NCBI RefSeq assembly: GCF_003597395.2
Contig: NC_133773.1
Span: forward strand, 65,987,403 to 66,051,402
Source of the DNA: Chelonoidis abingdonii
Taxonomy: Eukaryota > Chordata > Testudines > Testudinidae
Direction of reading: 5' to 3'
DNA: 64,000 nucleotides
The position numbers and the translations under genes were made by a program. The notes beneath the pieces were generated by a model. It was given only the letters and a program-made list of their open reading frames with translations. It ran no database searches and was not told the origin of the DNA. Shown piece by piece: positions 11,050 through 22,840 of the stretch. The stretch's first letter is position 1; each line of letters opens with the position of its first letter.

Positions 11050-12904
11050 TTTCCGTAGTGAGAAGTCTAGCCTTCCTACCACCTGGCTGGTGGGAAAAGG
11101 GAAGGTGGTATATGGTATCTGCCAGGGTATGGTCACGGGACACTTTTGATTATAGTCATTCTTCTTGAATGTAGTAAACTCTTAACTAACCTGCGTATAA
11201 AGATTTATTTTGTTATGAAGTTCTGGATGGCTTATTTGAGTTACTGTGACATACAGTGATGGGCTAGAAAAACAACCACAAAACATTGTTCTTTGATTAA
11301 TTGTAAATGCTGAAGAATGAATACCACCAATGTAGCTGAAGTGTTGGTAGCGGTAAGGGGAATCATGGCAAAAAAGTCTAGAAGATTTTTAGATCGCAGA
11401 CTTCTCAGTGCAGGTGCACTTTATTTTTGTCTCTCTTCCAGTTCTGAATACAGGGAACACACGAAGTCCCAAATTATTACTTTTTTCTATCTTTGCAACA
11501 ATAAAGGCAAGAAACCTGACTTTACAGCAAAATGGCTATTTAGTCCTCCACAATCTCCAGGCATAAGTTCGTGCAGACAATTGACTAGAATTTTCAAGTA
11601 GAATTTTTTGTCAACATATGGTGACAAAAATCTTTTGGAAAACAAGGTATTGGTTCTACAGATGTGCATTTTTAAACTTACATAGCTAATAATCCTTTTT
11701 TTTTGTCTTCTGTTATTGCTATTATGTCAACATAATCTTTTATTAAAGAGCAAATGCAGACTGCAAAACATCTAAGTGCCAGTTAACAGCAATATTATGT
11801 TATCTGTCGTCACAAAGAACAAAGCATAGTTTGTTCAGAACCAAGGAAGCAGTTGTGTAAAATATGTGGTGTTTCTAGTCCATTAAAATGTTGTTCATAT
11901 TTTTATCTCAGATGACTCTTCTTTGTAATTAAGGTCTGTATTGTCAAATGGTTCTACTTTAAATTATTTGTAATGGACTTCACTACACTGTGCTCTTGTC
12001 CTGTGTTGTTCACTTACTTCCTGAACTTAAAATACAAGGCATCCTCTATTTTTTTTTGTCACATGCATTGTAAATAGTTTTCAGCTTCTAGTTATAAAAT
12101 GTAACCTTTGCATATAAACTTACATTTTTTCTTACTTAAATATAGTCTGTTGTTTTGTGGGCATAAGTATCCATAAATATTCTTATTCCATCGTGAAAAC
12201 CAGGATATTTTAAAAATAACATTAATATGTTACGTCTGGCAAACTGTTTTCGTTTGTCTGCATTTTGAAATATTCTCATAGCTGGAACTTGAGGAAAGTG
12301 GAAAACAAGAATTTTTGAAATATTGAAATGTAAGATCAAAAATAGATGGTAAAACAGAAGGGTATATTATGTAACTTGTAACTAAAACACTGTATTCAAA
12401 TGTATTAGAAACTGGTAGTACTGTATAATCATCCACAGATTAGATGAATAAAGCACCTTTTGTTTATAAGTATGTAGCTTATCAGGAGTGTGAAATTCTA
12501 TAATTGTGTGGTGTTCCACTGTGTTTGTAATAACTAGGGCATATTTTTCTAATTGGTAGATCATATTTGAGGTTATTAGCATGGGGAAGGGGAAAGAGGT
12601 TGCTTTTGCTGCCCCCTCTAAAATTATTTATTTATTTATTTTTTTAAAAAGGACAACCTGCAGTTTAGTTACATATTTACAGTGATTCAGTTGGGAAGCA
12701 AAATACCACACTTTTCAGTAGTCAAACATTTACCCAGTTTTCTCAATTGTACTCACTACATCTAAAATTAAACCTCATTATCTAAATTTCTGCAGGAGCA
12801 GAGCCTTGTTTAGCTGTTTAATCTTGGATTTTGAACAAAGTTTTCTGATGTACGTATTTAGAAATTGCATAATATGCAATGGTTGACAGAATTATGTTGC
12901 TTTT
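11050..12904. other. AT-rich unannotated DNA
   Basis: No gene or repeat family was recognised. Several short open frames on both strands lack recognisable motifs. Confidence 0.55.
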
Positions 12905-12987
12905 GAGCTTGGGAAACGAGCAGTAAATGATGGGACTGTGTCATCATGCAGCTCTAGGATGACGAGCAGTGGTTACAGAACTTTCGG

Positions 12988-13944
12988 GTGTGGAAAGCCA
13001 CCTTTCTGGAACTCTGTGCGGAGTTCACCGTAGCACTACAGCGCAAGGACACCAGAATGAGAGCTGCCTTATCAGTAGAGAAGCGCGTGGCAATTGCTGT
13101 GTGGCAGCTGGTGACTCCAGGCTACTACTGGTCGGTCGCTAGTCAATTTGGAGTCAGCAAATTGACCGTTGGGGTTGCATTAATGCAAGGTGCAGGGCAA
13201 TTTATTGCATCCTGTTATGAAGGACCATGACTCGGGGAAATGTGTGTGAAATAGTGGGCAATTTCACAGAAATGGGTTTCCCTAACTGTGGAGGGAAGAT
13301 AGAAGGCACTCAAATTCCAATTTTGGCAGCAGACCACCTTGCAATGGAGAAAATCAATAGGAAAGGGTACTTCTTCATGGTCTTGCAGGTGCTTGTGGAT
13401 CACCATGGACATTTCACTGACATTAACATGGGGAGGTCCAGGAAGGTGCATGATGTATGCATCTTTGGGAACACTGGCCTATACAGAAAGCTACAAGCAA
13501 GAACTTTCTTTCCAGACCAGAAGATTACAGTGGAAGATGTTGAAATGCCCATAGTGATCCTGGGAGACCCGATGTGCTCCTTACAGCCAGGGCTTATGAA
13601 ACCTTACATGGGAAACTTGGACAGCAGTAAGGAGCAGTTCAACATCAGGCTGAGTAGGTACTAGATGACAGTGGAATGTGCCTTTTGGCAGATTAAAGGC
13701 GCGCTGGTGATGCCTTTATGGCAGGTTAGACTTCCAATGAGGATAATATTCCCATGGTCATAGCTGCATGTTGTACATTGCATAATCTTTGTGAAGCTAA
13801 GGGTAAAAGGTTTGCCCAGGGGCGGAGTGCTGAGGCAGACCACTTGGCTGCTGATTTTGAGCAGCCAGATACCAGGGCTATCAGAAGGGGGCAGTTCGAA
13901 TCAGGGAGGCTTTGAGGCAACACTTTGAAAATGAGAATCTGTAA
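12988..13944 (+). pseudogene. Broken HARBI1-like (DDE_Tnp_4) Harbinger transposase
   Basis: In intact elements this protein cuts and pastes Harbinger transposons using a DDE nuclease. The N-terminal part (12988-13230) has a helix-turn-helix-like stretch, SVEKRVAIAVWQL, with an FGVSKLTVG motif. The catalytic core begins in another frame at 13227 with GFPNCGGKIEGTQIPI, where the family normally has Asp in the position seen here as Glu (codon 13302-13304, GAA). The second acidic site VHD is kept (residue 76 of that frame), as is ILGDP. A TAG at 13662-13664 interrupts just before VECAFWQIK, which contains the third acidic residue. A further frame change at about 13730 leads to IPMVIAACCTLHNLCEAKG and an end at TAA 13942-13944. 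There are thus at least two frameshifts, one stop and one catalytic substitution. The family assignment is firm; loss of function is a strong inference. Confidence 0.85.
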
Positions 13945-14033
13945 TTAGTGCTGCAATGTTGCATTACATGTAGTTTTCCTAGGAAGTGAAATTTTGGACA
14001 TTCTGTTCCAGTAAGCAAATGATTTTTTTAATA

Positions 14034-14232
14034 TATGTAATATAATTGGAGATACATATATCTCCTAGAACTGTAAGGGACCTTGAAAAGTCTTTGAGTC
14101 CAGCCCGCTGCCTTCACTAGCAGGACCAAGTACTGATTTTTGCCTCGGATCCCTAAGTGGTCCCCTCAAGGACTGAGCTCACAACCCTGAGTTTAGCAGG
14201 CCACTGCTCAAACCACTTAGCTATCCCTCCCC
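14034..14232 (-). mobile_element. tRNA-derived SINE (tortoise/Cry type), minus strand, near full length
   Basis: Read on the minus strand it starts GGGGAGGGATAGCTAAGTGG (A-box region), continues through the B-box-like GAGCTCAGTCC, and ends in a tail close to CAGTTCTAGGAGATATATG. It shares its body with the plus-strand SINE at 20805. It sits between the transposase remnant and the Myb-like remnant of the Harbinger element, so it inserted after that element arrived. It is not a functional tRNA gene. Confidence 0.85.
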
Positions 14233-14429
14233 TGGATTAAATGACCAGTGTATGTATTGGTAGTGCCTGCTATCTCAATGTGTAGGAAACAAATAAAGAT
14301 GAGTTACTGTTCAAAAACTTTGCTTTTGTTGCCCAAGAAACAGTACACAAACACATACACAGACGGTTGGTGGGAAAGGAGGTGCAGGGAAGGGCAGACT
14401 TTCAGAGCTGTGTGTAGGTCCAGCTGTTA

Positions 14430-16130
14430 TTTTGAAAGTTGTCTGAGGGGGTGGAGTGAAGGAGAAACCGAGAATTTCCAGAAAGTGGAAAGGACTGTGC
14501 GGGTGGAGTGTGTGTGTGTGGGAAACAGCAGTACTAAGGACTTCAGCATCTGCATTTGCTCCTCCATTACTTTAATCACCCGTTCAGTAGCATCCTTAAC
14601 AAACTCCTGATTTTCTTTTCTGTCCTGCCTTTCGGCTTCCCTCCACTGCTTGTGTTCCCTTTTCTCTGCGTTGGAGAAGGGCAGTACCTCCCGGAACATG
14701 TCGTCTTTGCTCCGTCTTGGGCGCTTTCTTATCTGGCAGGGACTGCTTAGTCAGTGTGTATGGGGGGTGTTCCTCAAGGCCACATCTGCCGAAGCACAAG
14801 GAACAATGCACTGAAGCATGATTAAGTTCACGCACCGTATTGAAACATTTCAGTAAAATACACCTCTGGTAACATAACAGTCACTTTCTCACTGACCCTT
14901 GGGAAGCACATATCTCGGCGGACTCTCAAAGCATGGTGAATGTGGAGTGGGTGGGGAAGCACTCTGCCCGGGGGGAAAAGAGCACTCAGCAAGGATTTCA
15001 ATGTAGCTGACTAGGAAAAAAAATTCTAAAATTCTCCCATGCTTTTCTGTAGGCGGGGAATCATTGTAGCAGATATCTCTCTGCTGAAGGTAAGCAGGGA
15101 AACAAGGGTACATCTACTTCATGCTTGTGGCTTCCGCCCTGGTCCCTATGCTACTCCCCTGTGTGCTGCTTTGGTCCCTGCAAAAGTGATTGCTGAATGG
15201 CACAGGAAAGTTTCCTACAATGGAGGAAGGAGCAAAGCAGCTCTGCCCAGGAACCTTCATAGAATATCAGGGTTGGAAGGGACCTCAGGAGGTCATCTAG
15301 TTCAACCCCCTGTTCAAAGCAGGACCAATCCCCAGACCCCTAAATGATCCCAACAAGGATTGAATTCACAACCCTGGGTTTAGCAGGCCAATGCTCAAAC
15401 CACTGAGCTCTCCCTCCCTGCAGCAGAGGATTGCTGAGAATCTCCACGTCAAACTTTCCAAGAGATCTCACTGGAGGATTCCCGTGAGATCTTGGCATGC
15501 ATGAACACTCTGTTCCACCATACTGATGAGCTGCACAGAGAAATGTCGAGCTCACAGAAACACAGCTAGCCTTTATATTTCTATACCCTGAACCCACCTC
15601 CACACTATACAAACCACAACCACTTATCAGGCGTCTCCTGTCCTACTTCTTGCTCTCCAGAGAGTAACTACTCAGACTGGCTAAATACGTCCGGAATGGT
15701 GAACAGTTCCTGGCTGCCTGCCCCACCGAGTGACCCCTCTGGGAGCACCACATCGTCATCTAACTCCACCTCTTCGTCAGTACTTCATCTTCTGGGTTAG
15801 GTCTTCTTTTCACCACCTCTAGGCCTGCTGAAGTATCGATGGGGCTCTTGGCGGTGGAGGTGGGGTCGCCACTGAGAATAGCATCCAGTTCCTTAGAGAA
15901 CCAGCAGGTCTTAGGTGCAGCACTGGAGCAACAGTTTGCCTCCCTCACCTTATGGTATGCCTGGCTCAGCGTCTTTATCTTTGCTGTACACTTCAGTGTG
16001 TCCTGATGATAGCTTTTTTCGCAAAATTCCTATGGCTCAAGTGCAGCTGGGGCTGCACAGCCTCCTCTCCCCATATATATAGAGCAGATCCAGCATCTCT
16101 GCAGTGGTCCAAGCGGGACAGCATTTGCTG
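14430..16130 (-). pseudogene. Broken Myb/SANT-like accessory gene of Harbinger
   Basis: Harbinger elements encode a second, DNA-binding Myb/SANT-like protein that helps the transposase enter the nucleus and find the ends. On the minus strand a SANT-like start, AEMLDLLYI, can be read near 16090. A Pro/Asp/Glu-rich linker follows (15948-15760, with KTCWFSKELDAILSGDPTS and NPEDEV). After the SINE at 15259-15420 come a basic segment and a coiled-coil-like C-terminus (14699-14430: MFREVLPFSNAEKREHKQW, then ERVIKVMEEQMQMLKSL). Multiple frameshifts and the SINE break the frame. It points toward the transposase remnant, so the two genes are convergent. Confidence 0.7.
15259..15420 (-). mobile_element. 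tRNA-derived SINE with CR1-type tail, minus strand
   Basis: On the minus strand it runs from GGGAGGGAGAGCTCAGTGG (A-box TGGTTTGAGCATTGGCC region) through GGGTTGTGAATTCAATCC (B-box) to a CR1-like 3' end (GGTCCCTTCCAACCCTGATA). The 3' half matches the end of CR1 LINEs, the known arrangement for tortoise SINEs mobilised by CR1. It interrupts the Harbinger Myb-like remnant. Confidence 0.9.
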
Positions 16131-16530
16131 TGTAAGCCACCATGGTCACTGGGGAAGATGCGATGAGACTGCTCGATGGAGAGTCAACAGGAAATGTAAT
16201 TTGAAAGATTCCTGGGGCTTCTAATGGGGAGGGGCAGATGGTTGTTTACCTGGCTGCAGGAAAGTGGAGTTCAAACTGCTGACCAGAGCGGTCATGATGG
16301 GCATTGTGGGACACCTCCATTAGGCCAGTTAAAGTGATAAAATCAAGTATGGTGTCTACACTGGCACTTAGTCAACAAAAAGTCTTAAGTCTCTTGTTGA
16401 GGTTTTATTTTGTCACCAAAACGGGGCACTTTTGCTGCCAAAAGTCACATTGCAGTGTTTACACGTTCACTGTTTTTTGTCAACAAAAGCTGCCTTGTGC
16501 TGAGAAACAGTCTTCAGATCAATGAAGTTA

Positions 16531-17172
16531 AAAGAATAGAGTTGTGGACCTATTAAACAGAGTGCTTGTTTTTGAGTCTGTGGGACTTTCAAAGTTGACT
16601 CTTTTGGGATGTCTTTACAAGAATTGGACTTATGAGGCATCAGCTGGAGCTGTGTGTACATACTGGAAGGGAGAATAAACCTGTTAGTGCTTGTGCATTA
16701 AAACTAGATAGCTGTCCTATAATTACTAGAAGGTGGACATTTGAAGTACAGTGCCTGTTTGTACGTAGGATGCAGCCATCTTTTAAGGCTTGTCTGTTTC
16801 CCTTACCAGCCTGACATGCAAACTTACCTTTTCAGAAGCTTGAGTTCAGAATGAATTTTCAGTAAAGATTTTTTTGAGTATTTTGCAACTCATTTCATAG
16901 CCTTTCAAATAAACTGTTGTATTTTAAATTTTGTTCCAAATTAAAATGTACGTTTTGACTTTCTCTTACCCTTTTCAAGGAAAGTGGAAAAAATTAACTC
17001 CATTATAAACTTTCTTAGCCTTTGAAATTGCATGAAGAGGAGACAATTTTTTTTTCTCTTGTGGAACAGTTTAATTTTTTCTGTTTGTATGGAGGGGTCA
17101 GATTACAGTTACTTTAGAGTATTTCTGTAGAGTCACTGAAGAAACTTGGTGACCAATTTACATTATACAAAG
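16531..17172. other. Unannotated DNA
   Basis: No gene or repeat family was recognised. Confidence 0.5.
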
Positions 17173-17180
17173 CTATAAAC

Positions 17181-17489
17181 CAGGGGTAGACAACCTATGG
17201 CACATGTGCCAAAGGCGGCACGCAAGCTTATTTTCAGTGGCACTCGCACTACCTGGATCCTGGCCATCGGTCCGGAGGGCTCTGCATTTTAATTTAATTT
17301 TAAATGAAGCTTCTTAAACATTTAAAAAACCCTATTTACTTTACATACAACAATAGTTTAGTTATATATTAGACTTATAGAAAGAGACCTTCTAAAAACA
17401 TTAAAATGTATTACTGGCATGCGAAACTTTAAATTAGAGTGAATAAATGGAAACTCAGCACACCATTTCTGAAAGGTTACCAACCCCTG
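17181..17489 (+). mobile_element. hAT MITE, CAGGGGTAGGCAACC family, copy 2
   Basis: It starts CAGGGGTAGACAACCTATGG and ends GGTTACCAACCCCTG. Flanking octamers are CTATAAAC (17173-17180) and CTGTAAAC (17490-17497), matching at 7 of 8. The interior is close to copy 1, including AGACTTATAGAAAGAGACC. It is non-coding. Confidence 0.9.
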
Positions 17490-17497
17490 CTGTAAAC

Positions 17498-20009
17498 AGA
17501 AGATAGTTTATTGCAGTTTCATTAACAGTTGAAAGTTCTTTTCTTTCTGAACTAGTTGTGAATAGTAGTATATGAGTTAATGTCATTCAGTGAGTAAAGT
17601 TAGCAGCAACAGAAAAGAGAACAGAGCTATAATGATGAGTGAAATTTTAATTGTTCTGGATTGCCTTCACAATGGAAGAGAGTCTGATATGACCACTTTG
17701 GCTATGTCATCACTGGGAAAAGTGTGTGTGTTACATCAAGATCGCTATCTCAGTGTAAAAGCCAAGGGGAGACAAGATGCAAGTAGCTTTGACCTTGTAG
17801 CTAGTTGGAAGTTAATTAGCCCCATATCCTATCATTCCACCTGGGGTTTACCTTGATCAATGGAAAATCTGCAGTCTCTCATCTCCACTGGAATTTTACA
17901 TGGAGACAGCTGTTTCCCTGTATATAAAAAAACAAACAAACAAAAAACTATTTGCAGTGAAGATGCAGTGTTTTTCTTAATTCCACTCAGTACTCTTTGA
18001 ACTCTTCTGAGTTATGGATCTTTTTCTGTGCTAAGGCTGCCACCTAGTACTTACGCTGTGTTTAGCAGTGGAGGTAACTTTTTTGCCTTAAAATTCTGTA
18101 CTGTGGACAACTCTGTAAGCTAAAGGAATTTTTGCCATTATAAAATGTCTCCGCTAGGGAGTTTGGTGGTATAGCTATTCCAGCAAGCTGTCTCTAGTGT
18201 TAGATGAGGCTTTCTTTTTGAAAATAGGTATGCATGTATTTATTTACATAGCTATCTTGAGAGAATTCAGTAGCAGTCTCCTTCACTTTCATGGTATTCA
18301 GTGAAGTATTTGTAATCTCCTTGGTATTTCACAAAACTTATGTTAAGTACTTCATCAGCACTGAATTCACAGACTTGATTTCACTGTTTTGTAATGCCCT
18401 GACAAGAGTAAGGTTTTTACTTTGAGATGTTAAATGACTGTCTGTGTTTTCCCTTTCAGTGTATCTGTTTTTCCTCTTCCCATGTGGACATCTTTCCATT
18501 ATTTTCCTCCTCAAACTTTGTATGAGGGAGCACTATTATAATTGCCATGCTTCTCTTGCTAGACACAGGTTTGCGTACTGGTAGATTATTGTGTCTCACT
18601 ATTAAGCAGCTTCTGAATGAAACACCCATTCTCAGCTGGCAGGGGTTGGGGAGAAGAATAGTTTTCTTTCAAGCTGACAGATATGACTTTAGCAACGAGC
18701 ATTGATTGTTGACTCTGCGGTATGAGTTTTCTGAACGCTACCAGAACTTCTTTGCTGTAGAGCACTTTGGTGTGTTGAGAGCTTACTCAGCAGTGCAAAG
18801 GGGTCCCTAAAGTCTTTAATCCTTCAAACAATGGCTCTTCTTTTCTTGGAATGGTGACATATGAAAATTCTTCAACACTGTGGTTTTGTTGCAGTTTTTG
18901 TGCTGGGGTTGATTTCTAGTTTATTAGCAGAGTTTACAGTATTATCTACTACTTATTTGACTGAAAAGTGTACCCCTTATTAAGGGTTTGATGTATTTAA
19001 CTGAGTTTTGTCTTCTGCTGAAGATAACATATGTATTTAATTAATGCTTCCTGATGGATTACTCATGCTTGATAATGCAGTTACTCAATTTCAATAACTT
19101 TATTGGCATGCTGGTATACAAGTGTTGTCAAAGTTAATCCAGTATATGAAACATATGAGCCAGGTTCTTTTTGTTTTAAACGAGAATTGTTGTTGTTCAT
19201 AATTGGCCTGGTTTAAAATTCCATTATGATTTTAAGTATTGTCAGTTTCTGATTTTGTAACAGGTGAAGCCGTTTCTGCCTTCTTTTTCTAACAGAATTA
19301 CCGTAGGGTTCCTTCCTGTGCTTTTTAATGTCAACTCTTTCACTGTTCAACTGCTTGATGAAGTACCTTTCTTGCATTTAAATTTTCTTAAAGAAAAAAG
19401 TTTTAAATTGTTTGCGAAAAAGTCTAAAAAAAAATGCTGTTGTCTTCCTCCATTTGTAGATGCATCTCTGAGTGAAATGAACATAATTGATCAGCTTCCA
19501 GTGTTCGAAAACTTTTGGGCAGCTGTGGAACTGAATAATAATCATGTCAGTCTCACTTTGCTGCATTTGAAGCGATCAGCAGAAACTTAGGCAAACACTG
19601 GAAATGTTCATGAAGAGAGGACTCAAAAAAACAGAGTGAGAGGAATAGAGTAGCGGAGACCTCTTCCACGTTTTCCCTATCACTGCGCAAATAACTCAGG
19701 AGAGAACAGTACAGTGATTTGAAATTAGTCAAGGGACTTGGGGGGTGGGGTCACAGGAGGAGGAGAAGTAGAATAAGAGTAAGAATGTAGTCCCCAAGTA
19801 AGTCCAAAGACATCGCTACTAAAGAAATACCCATAACCTTCCGTGCAACTGGAGGATGTGTGTTGAGACTGGGCCTCTCAGAGCATTGCTGTCAACCATA
19901 CTGGTGGACTTCTCTCTGACTTATAAGTCTCTTTTATCTTGGTCTCTGACTTGTAAGTCTCGGTCATATCTTTCAAGTAGAAGTAGAAAGTGTCTCTGGA
20001 ATGGGGTAG
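17498..20009. other. AT-rich unannotated DNA
   Basis: No repeat family was recognised. It contains one weak exon candidate (19460-19545). The open frame 17590-17856 on + has no recognisable motif. Confidence 0.5.
19460..19545 (+). other. Weak candidate internal exon
   Basis: A pyrimidine-rich acceptor-like sequence (TGTTGTCTTCCTCCATTTGTAG ends at 19459; only its last part is decisive) is followed by an open stretch reading ASLSEMNIIDQLPVFENFW..., and a GTCAGT donor-like site at 19546. The frame stays open well beyond both sites, which weakens the case. The peptide is not recognised. Confidence 0.2.
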
Positions 20010-20334
20010 AATGGGTAGGCAACCTATGGCACAGGTGCCGAAGGTAGCACGCGAGCGAGCTGATTTTCAGTGGCACTCATGCTGTGTGAGTCCTGGCCAC
20101 CGGTCTGGGGGGCTCAGCATTTTAATTGTTGAAGCTTTATTTAAAATTAAGTTTAGCTTTAACATTTTGAAACCTTATTTACTTTACATACAACAATAGT
20201 TTAGTTATATATTATAGACTTAGAGAAAGAGACCTTCTAAAAATGTTAAAATGTATTAACGGCACGCAAAACCTTAAATTAGAATGAATAAATGAAGACT
20301 CGGCACACCACTTCTGAAAGGTTGTTGACTCCTG
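20010..20334 (+). mobile_element. hAT MITE, CAGGGGTAGGCAACC family, copy 3
   Basis: The start is decayed (ATGGGTAGGCAACCTATGGC) and the end is GGTTGTTGACTCCTG. The interior has the shared AGAAAGAGACCTTCTAAAAA and GAATAAATGA blocks. The flanks GGGTAGAA and GTGTAGAA suggest an 8-bp duplication, but the exact left border is blurred by a base or two. Confidence 0.8.
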
Positions 20335-20342
20335 GTGTAGAA

Positions 20343-20804
20343 TTTATTGGTTACATAAATTGTCGTCTTTGGTGCTTTTGTATCTTCCTCTTTGTTTTCA
20401 GTTTGTGATGAGTGACATCACGCTTCATATTTGTGCTTTGAATATTTAACTATAGTAAAGCATACTGGTCTGTTGGTATGAAAGGGTCTGTAGCAATCTG
20501 CTCACTTTCTTTTTCAATAGGGAGTATAGTGTGTGTGTGGGAGGGGCAGGAGTTAGGCTTTGGTGTAGAGTCTTCAGCTCTGACTTTTTTTTTTTTTTTT
20601 TTTTAAAGTGTGTCGTCATTATGGCAGCAAAAGGGATATTCTCAACTTGGAGACTTTTATAGTTAGTAATAAGACACCCCTCCCCACCCCCCCAAGTTTC
20701 TGGTAGAGTACACTGAGCAGTAGGCCCAGATTTTTTTAAAATTATTTTTCAACAATAGCAAGTGATTTTTCTGCTCCCCTTATGCTATATATGTCTGGAG
20801 TGGT
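20343..20804. other. Unannotated DNA with a poly-T tract
   Basis: A pure T run lies at 20585-20604. No gene or repeat body was recognised. Confidence 0.5.
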
Positions 20805-20990
20805 GGGGGAGGGATAGCTCAGTGGTTTGAGCCTTGGCCTGCTAAACCCAGGGTTGTGAGTTCAATCCTTGAGGGGGCCACTTAGGGATGAGGGCAAAAA
20901 ATTGGTCCTGCTAGTGAAGACAGGGGACTGGACTCAGTGACCCTTGCCTTCCAGTTCTAGGAGATTGGCATATCTCCAATTATTATTTTT
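20805..20990 (+). mobile_element. tRNA-derived SINE (tortoise/Cry type), near full length
   Basis: The RNA polymerase III promoter is easily read: A-box TAGCTCAGTGG at 20815-20825 and B-box GAGTTCAATCC at 20858-20868. A tRNA-unrelated body and the tail TCTAGGAGATTGGCATATCTC follow. Tortoise SINEs of this kind are described as derived from a lysine tRNA. The A-T-rich end (TTATTATTTTTATTTTTTTT) may be the retroposon tail. This copy is not a tRNA gene because the tRNA half has no proper stems or aminoacyl end. Confidence 0.9.
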
Positions 20991-21795
20991 ATTTTTTTTG
21001 AGTGGGTGGGCTAAGGGCAGCACCACCACCAAACTGTAAATGTCTGAGACAGAACAGGTAAACTGACCATCAAGAAAACAGTGAAACTGGTTAGACAGAA
21101 TGATATCGAATGCATGGTGTCATGAGACTGGAAAAAAAAATTCGGTAGCTTTTCAGTTAGAGTAATCATAGATGTTATAGTATTGTGCACATAGCAGATG
21201 AACATTTTCATAAAGAAGGTGTTTTTTCAAGTTGATGGTAACCCATTTAACTTTGTTAAAACTTGCCGTGTAGAAGTAGTGTATGTCTACCAAATTTAGT
21301 GTTGATCGAACTTGCTCAGAGTTTATTTAAAAAAAAAAAAAATGAAGCAGCTGGATCCTTATTCACACTATGGCTGACACTGGTATTTAAGAGAGATTAG
21401 CACTGGAGGGGATTTTTGTCCTACAGTTCTGTAGTGTAGTCAGGACTATAGAATAGAATGGTCATAGAAACTCACCTAAATGTTCCATACTTGAAAGTAT
21501 CCCCCTTCTATTTTTAGGACAATCTCTGACATTACCAAAAGACTAGCCATTGAAATTCAGACTTTTTTTCATATTGACTAAACTAAACAATGGTTGGAGA
21601 CAAGACTAGTTCTAGGAAGTATACAGATAAAATAAACTTCAAATATTTCAAGGTTTATCTACATCTTCTGTGGCCTTTGCATTGCTTGCATGAGGGTTCA
21701 CAAGTTATGTAATTAGAGCTTGCTTTCTAAACAGTTGAAGGGGTTGTCAGTTTATTTACCTGATAGGCTAGTTTTTAAGGATATAAAAAGAATTT
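20991..21795. other. Unannotated DNA
   Basis: No gene or repeat family was recognised. Confidence 0.5.
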
Positions 21796-21941
21796 GGTTT
21801 GAGCATTGGCCTGCTAAACCCAGGGTTGTGAGTTCAATCCTTGAGGGGGCCCATTTGGGGATTGATCCTGCTTTGAGCAGGGGGTTGGACTAGATGATCT
21901 CCTGAGGTCCCTTCCAACCTTAATAATCTATGATTCTATGA
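21796..21941 (+). mobile_element. 5'-truncated tRNA-derived SINE with CR1 tail
   Basis: It begins at GGTTTGAGCATTGGCC, inside the tRNA-like half, so the A-box is missing. It keeps the B-box (GAGTTCAATCC), the CTTTGAGCAGGGGGTTGGAC body and the CR1-type end TAATCTATGATTCTATGA. This directly shows the SINE/CR1 shared 3' end. The copy lacks part of its promoter and is inactive. Confidence 0.9.
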
Positions 21942-22610
21942 ATTGTCAAGTTTTGCAACAAAACTGTAGTAGATTTTGCTTCTGGTATTAAGTTAAAGAA
22001 CAGCTCCTTTTCACTGATCATCTTAGGTTTACCAGATTTAAAAGTGAATATTTTTATGACTTTGAACTATTTGATGGCATGTGTTTGCGTATAGCAGGGA
22101 GAGAATAGCAAGTGGAAGAGTGATTGGACTTCAGGTGCCAGAACTGTAGGCTGGCTTTAAGCCATTGGTATTAATCAGNCCCCAGTCTTGACCAAAAAAA
22201 AAAAAAAAAAGAAAAAGCTTTAGGGCAGTGAGAGGGGAGATGCTTTTACCCAACTAAGCAGAAAAATATACTTCTACTTTTGGGGGTTTAAACTGTTGAA
22301 CTAGCAGAGTTCCCACTACTTTTTGCTTCAAAGATTATTTGGCTTTACTTTTGTAGACTTCATTCATTGTTAAGTATTTTGGCATGTGGTGGCTTCAGGA
22401 ACTTAATTGAGGCCCTTTGGTTCTTTGTTTTAAAGATTCTTAGTCTGCAAAGATATTTCTTAAAGAATGCTTGAAAAGTATGAGCTTCATGTCCCAAATG
22501 GATAGGGTGAAAGGGTCATTCACCATGTTTCTAACTTAAAAATTGCTCTTGGTGTTTTCAGTCTTGCAAATCCAGACACTCCCCCGCCTCCACATCTCTT
22601 CCTTCTATAT
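21942..22610. other. Unannotated DNA with one undetermined base
   Basis: The base at 22179 is N, followed a few bases later by an A-rich run (about 22194-22210), so sequence quality is uncertain there. Nothing else was recognised. Confidence 0.5.
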
Positions 22611-22832
22611 TAGTACTTCTCAAACTTCTGTACTGGTGACCCCTTTCACTTAGCAAGCCTCTGAGTGTCATCCCTCTTATAAATTAAAAACACTTTTTAA
22701 AATATATTTAACACCATTATAAATGCTGGAGGCAAAGCAGGGTTTGTGGTGGAGGCTGACAGCCTGCGACCCCCCCATGCTATAACCTTGCAACCTCCTG
22801 ATGGGTCCCGACCCCTAGTTTGAGAACCCTTG
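22611..22832. mobile_element. hAT MITE (TTCTCAAACT family)
   Basis: The left end TAGTACTTCTCAAACTTCTG and the inverted right end of CTAGTTTGAGAACCCTTG form terminal inverted repeats. Flanking octamers are TTCTATAT (22603-22610) and TTCTATAC (22833-22840), matching at 7 of 8. It is 222 bp and non-coding. Confidence 0.8.
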
Positions 22833-22840
22833 TTCTATAC

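Larger units (their letters stand above)
12905..16530. mobile_element. Decayed two-gene PIF/Harbinger transposon
   Basis: This segment carries both hallmark genes of an autonomous Harbinger element in convergent orientation: a HARBI1-like transposase on + (12988-13944) and a Myb/SANT-like gene on - (about 16130-14430). Two SINEs have inserted, at 14034-14232 and 15259-15420. A Harbinger-like terminal motif GGTGTCTACACTGGCACTTA and GTCAACAAAA-rich sequence lies at about 16345-16500. The left end has no recognisable inverted repeat and may be truncated; both borders are estimates. Both genes are broken, so the element is dead. Confidence 0.7.

Noticed and set aside
20805..20880. Possible tRNA gene (A and B boxes)
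   Set aside because: The boxes belong to a SINE; the tRNA stems do not close and the same body recurs at 14034, 15259 and 21796.
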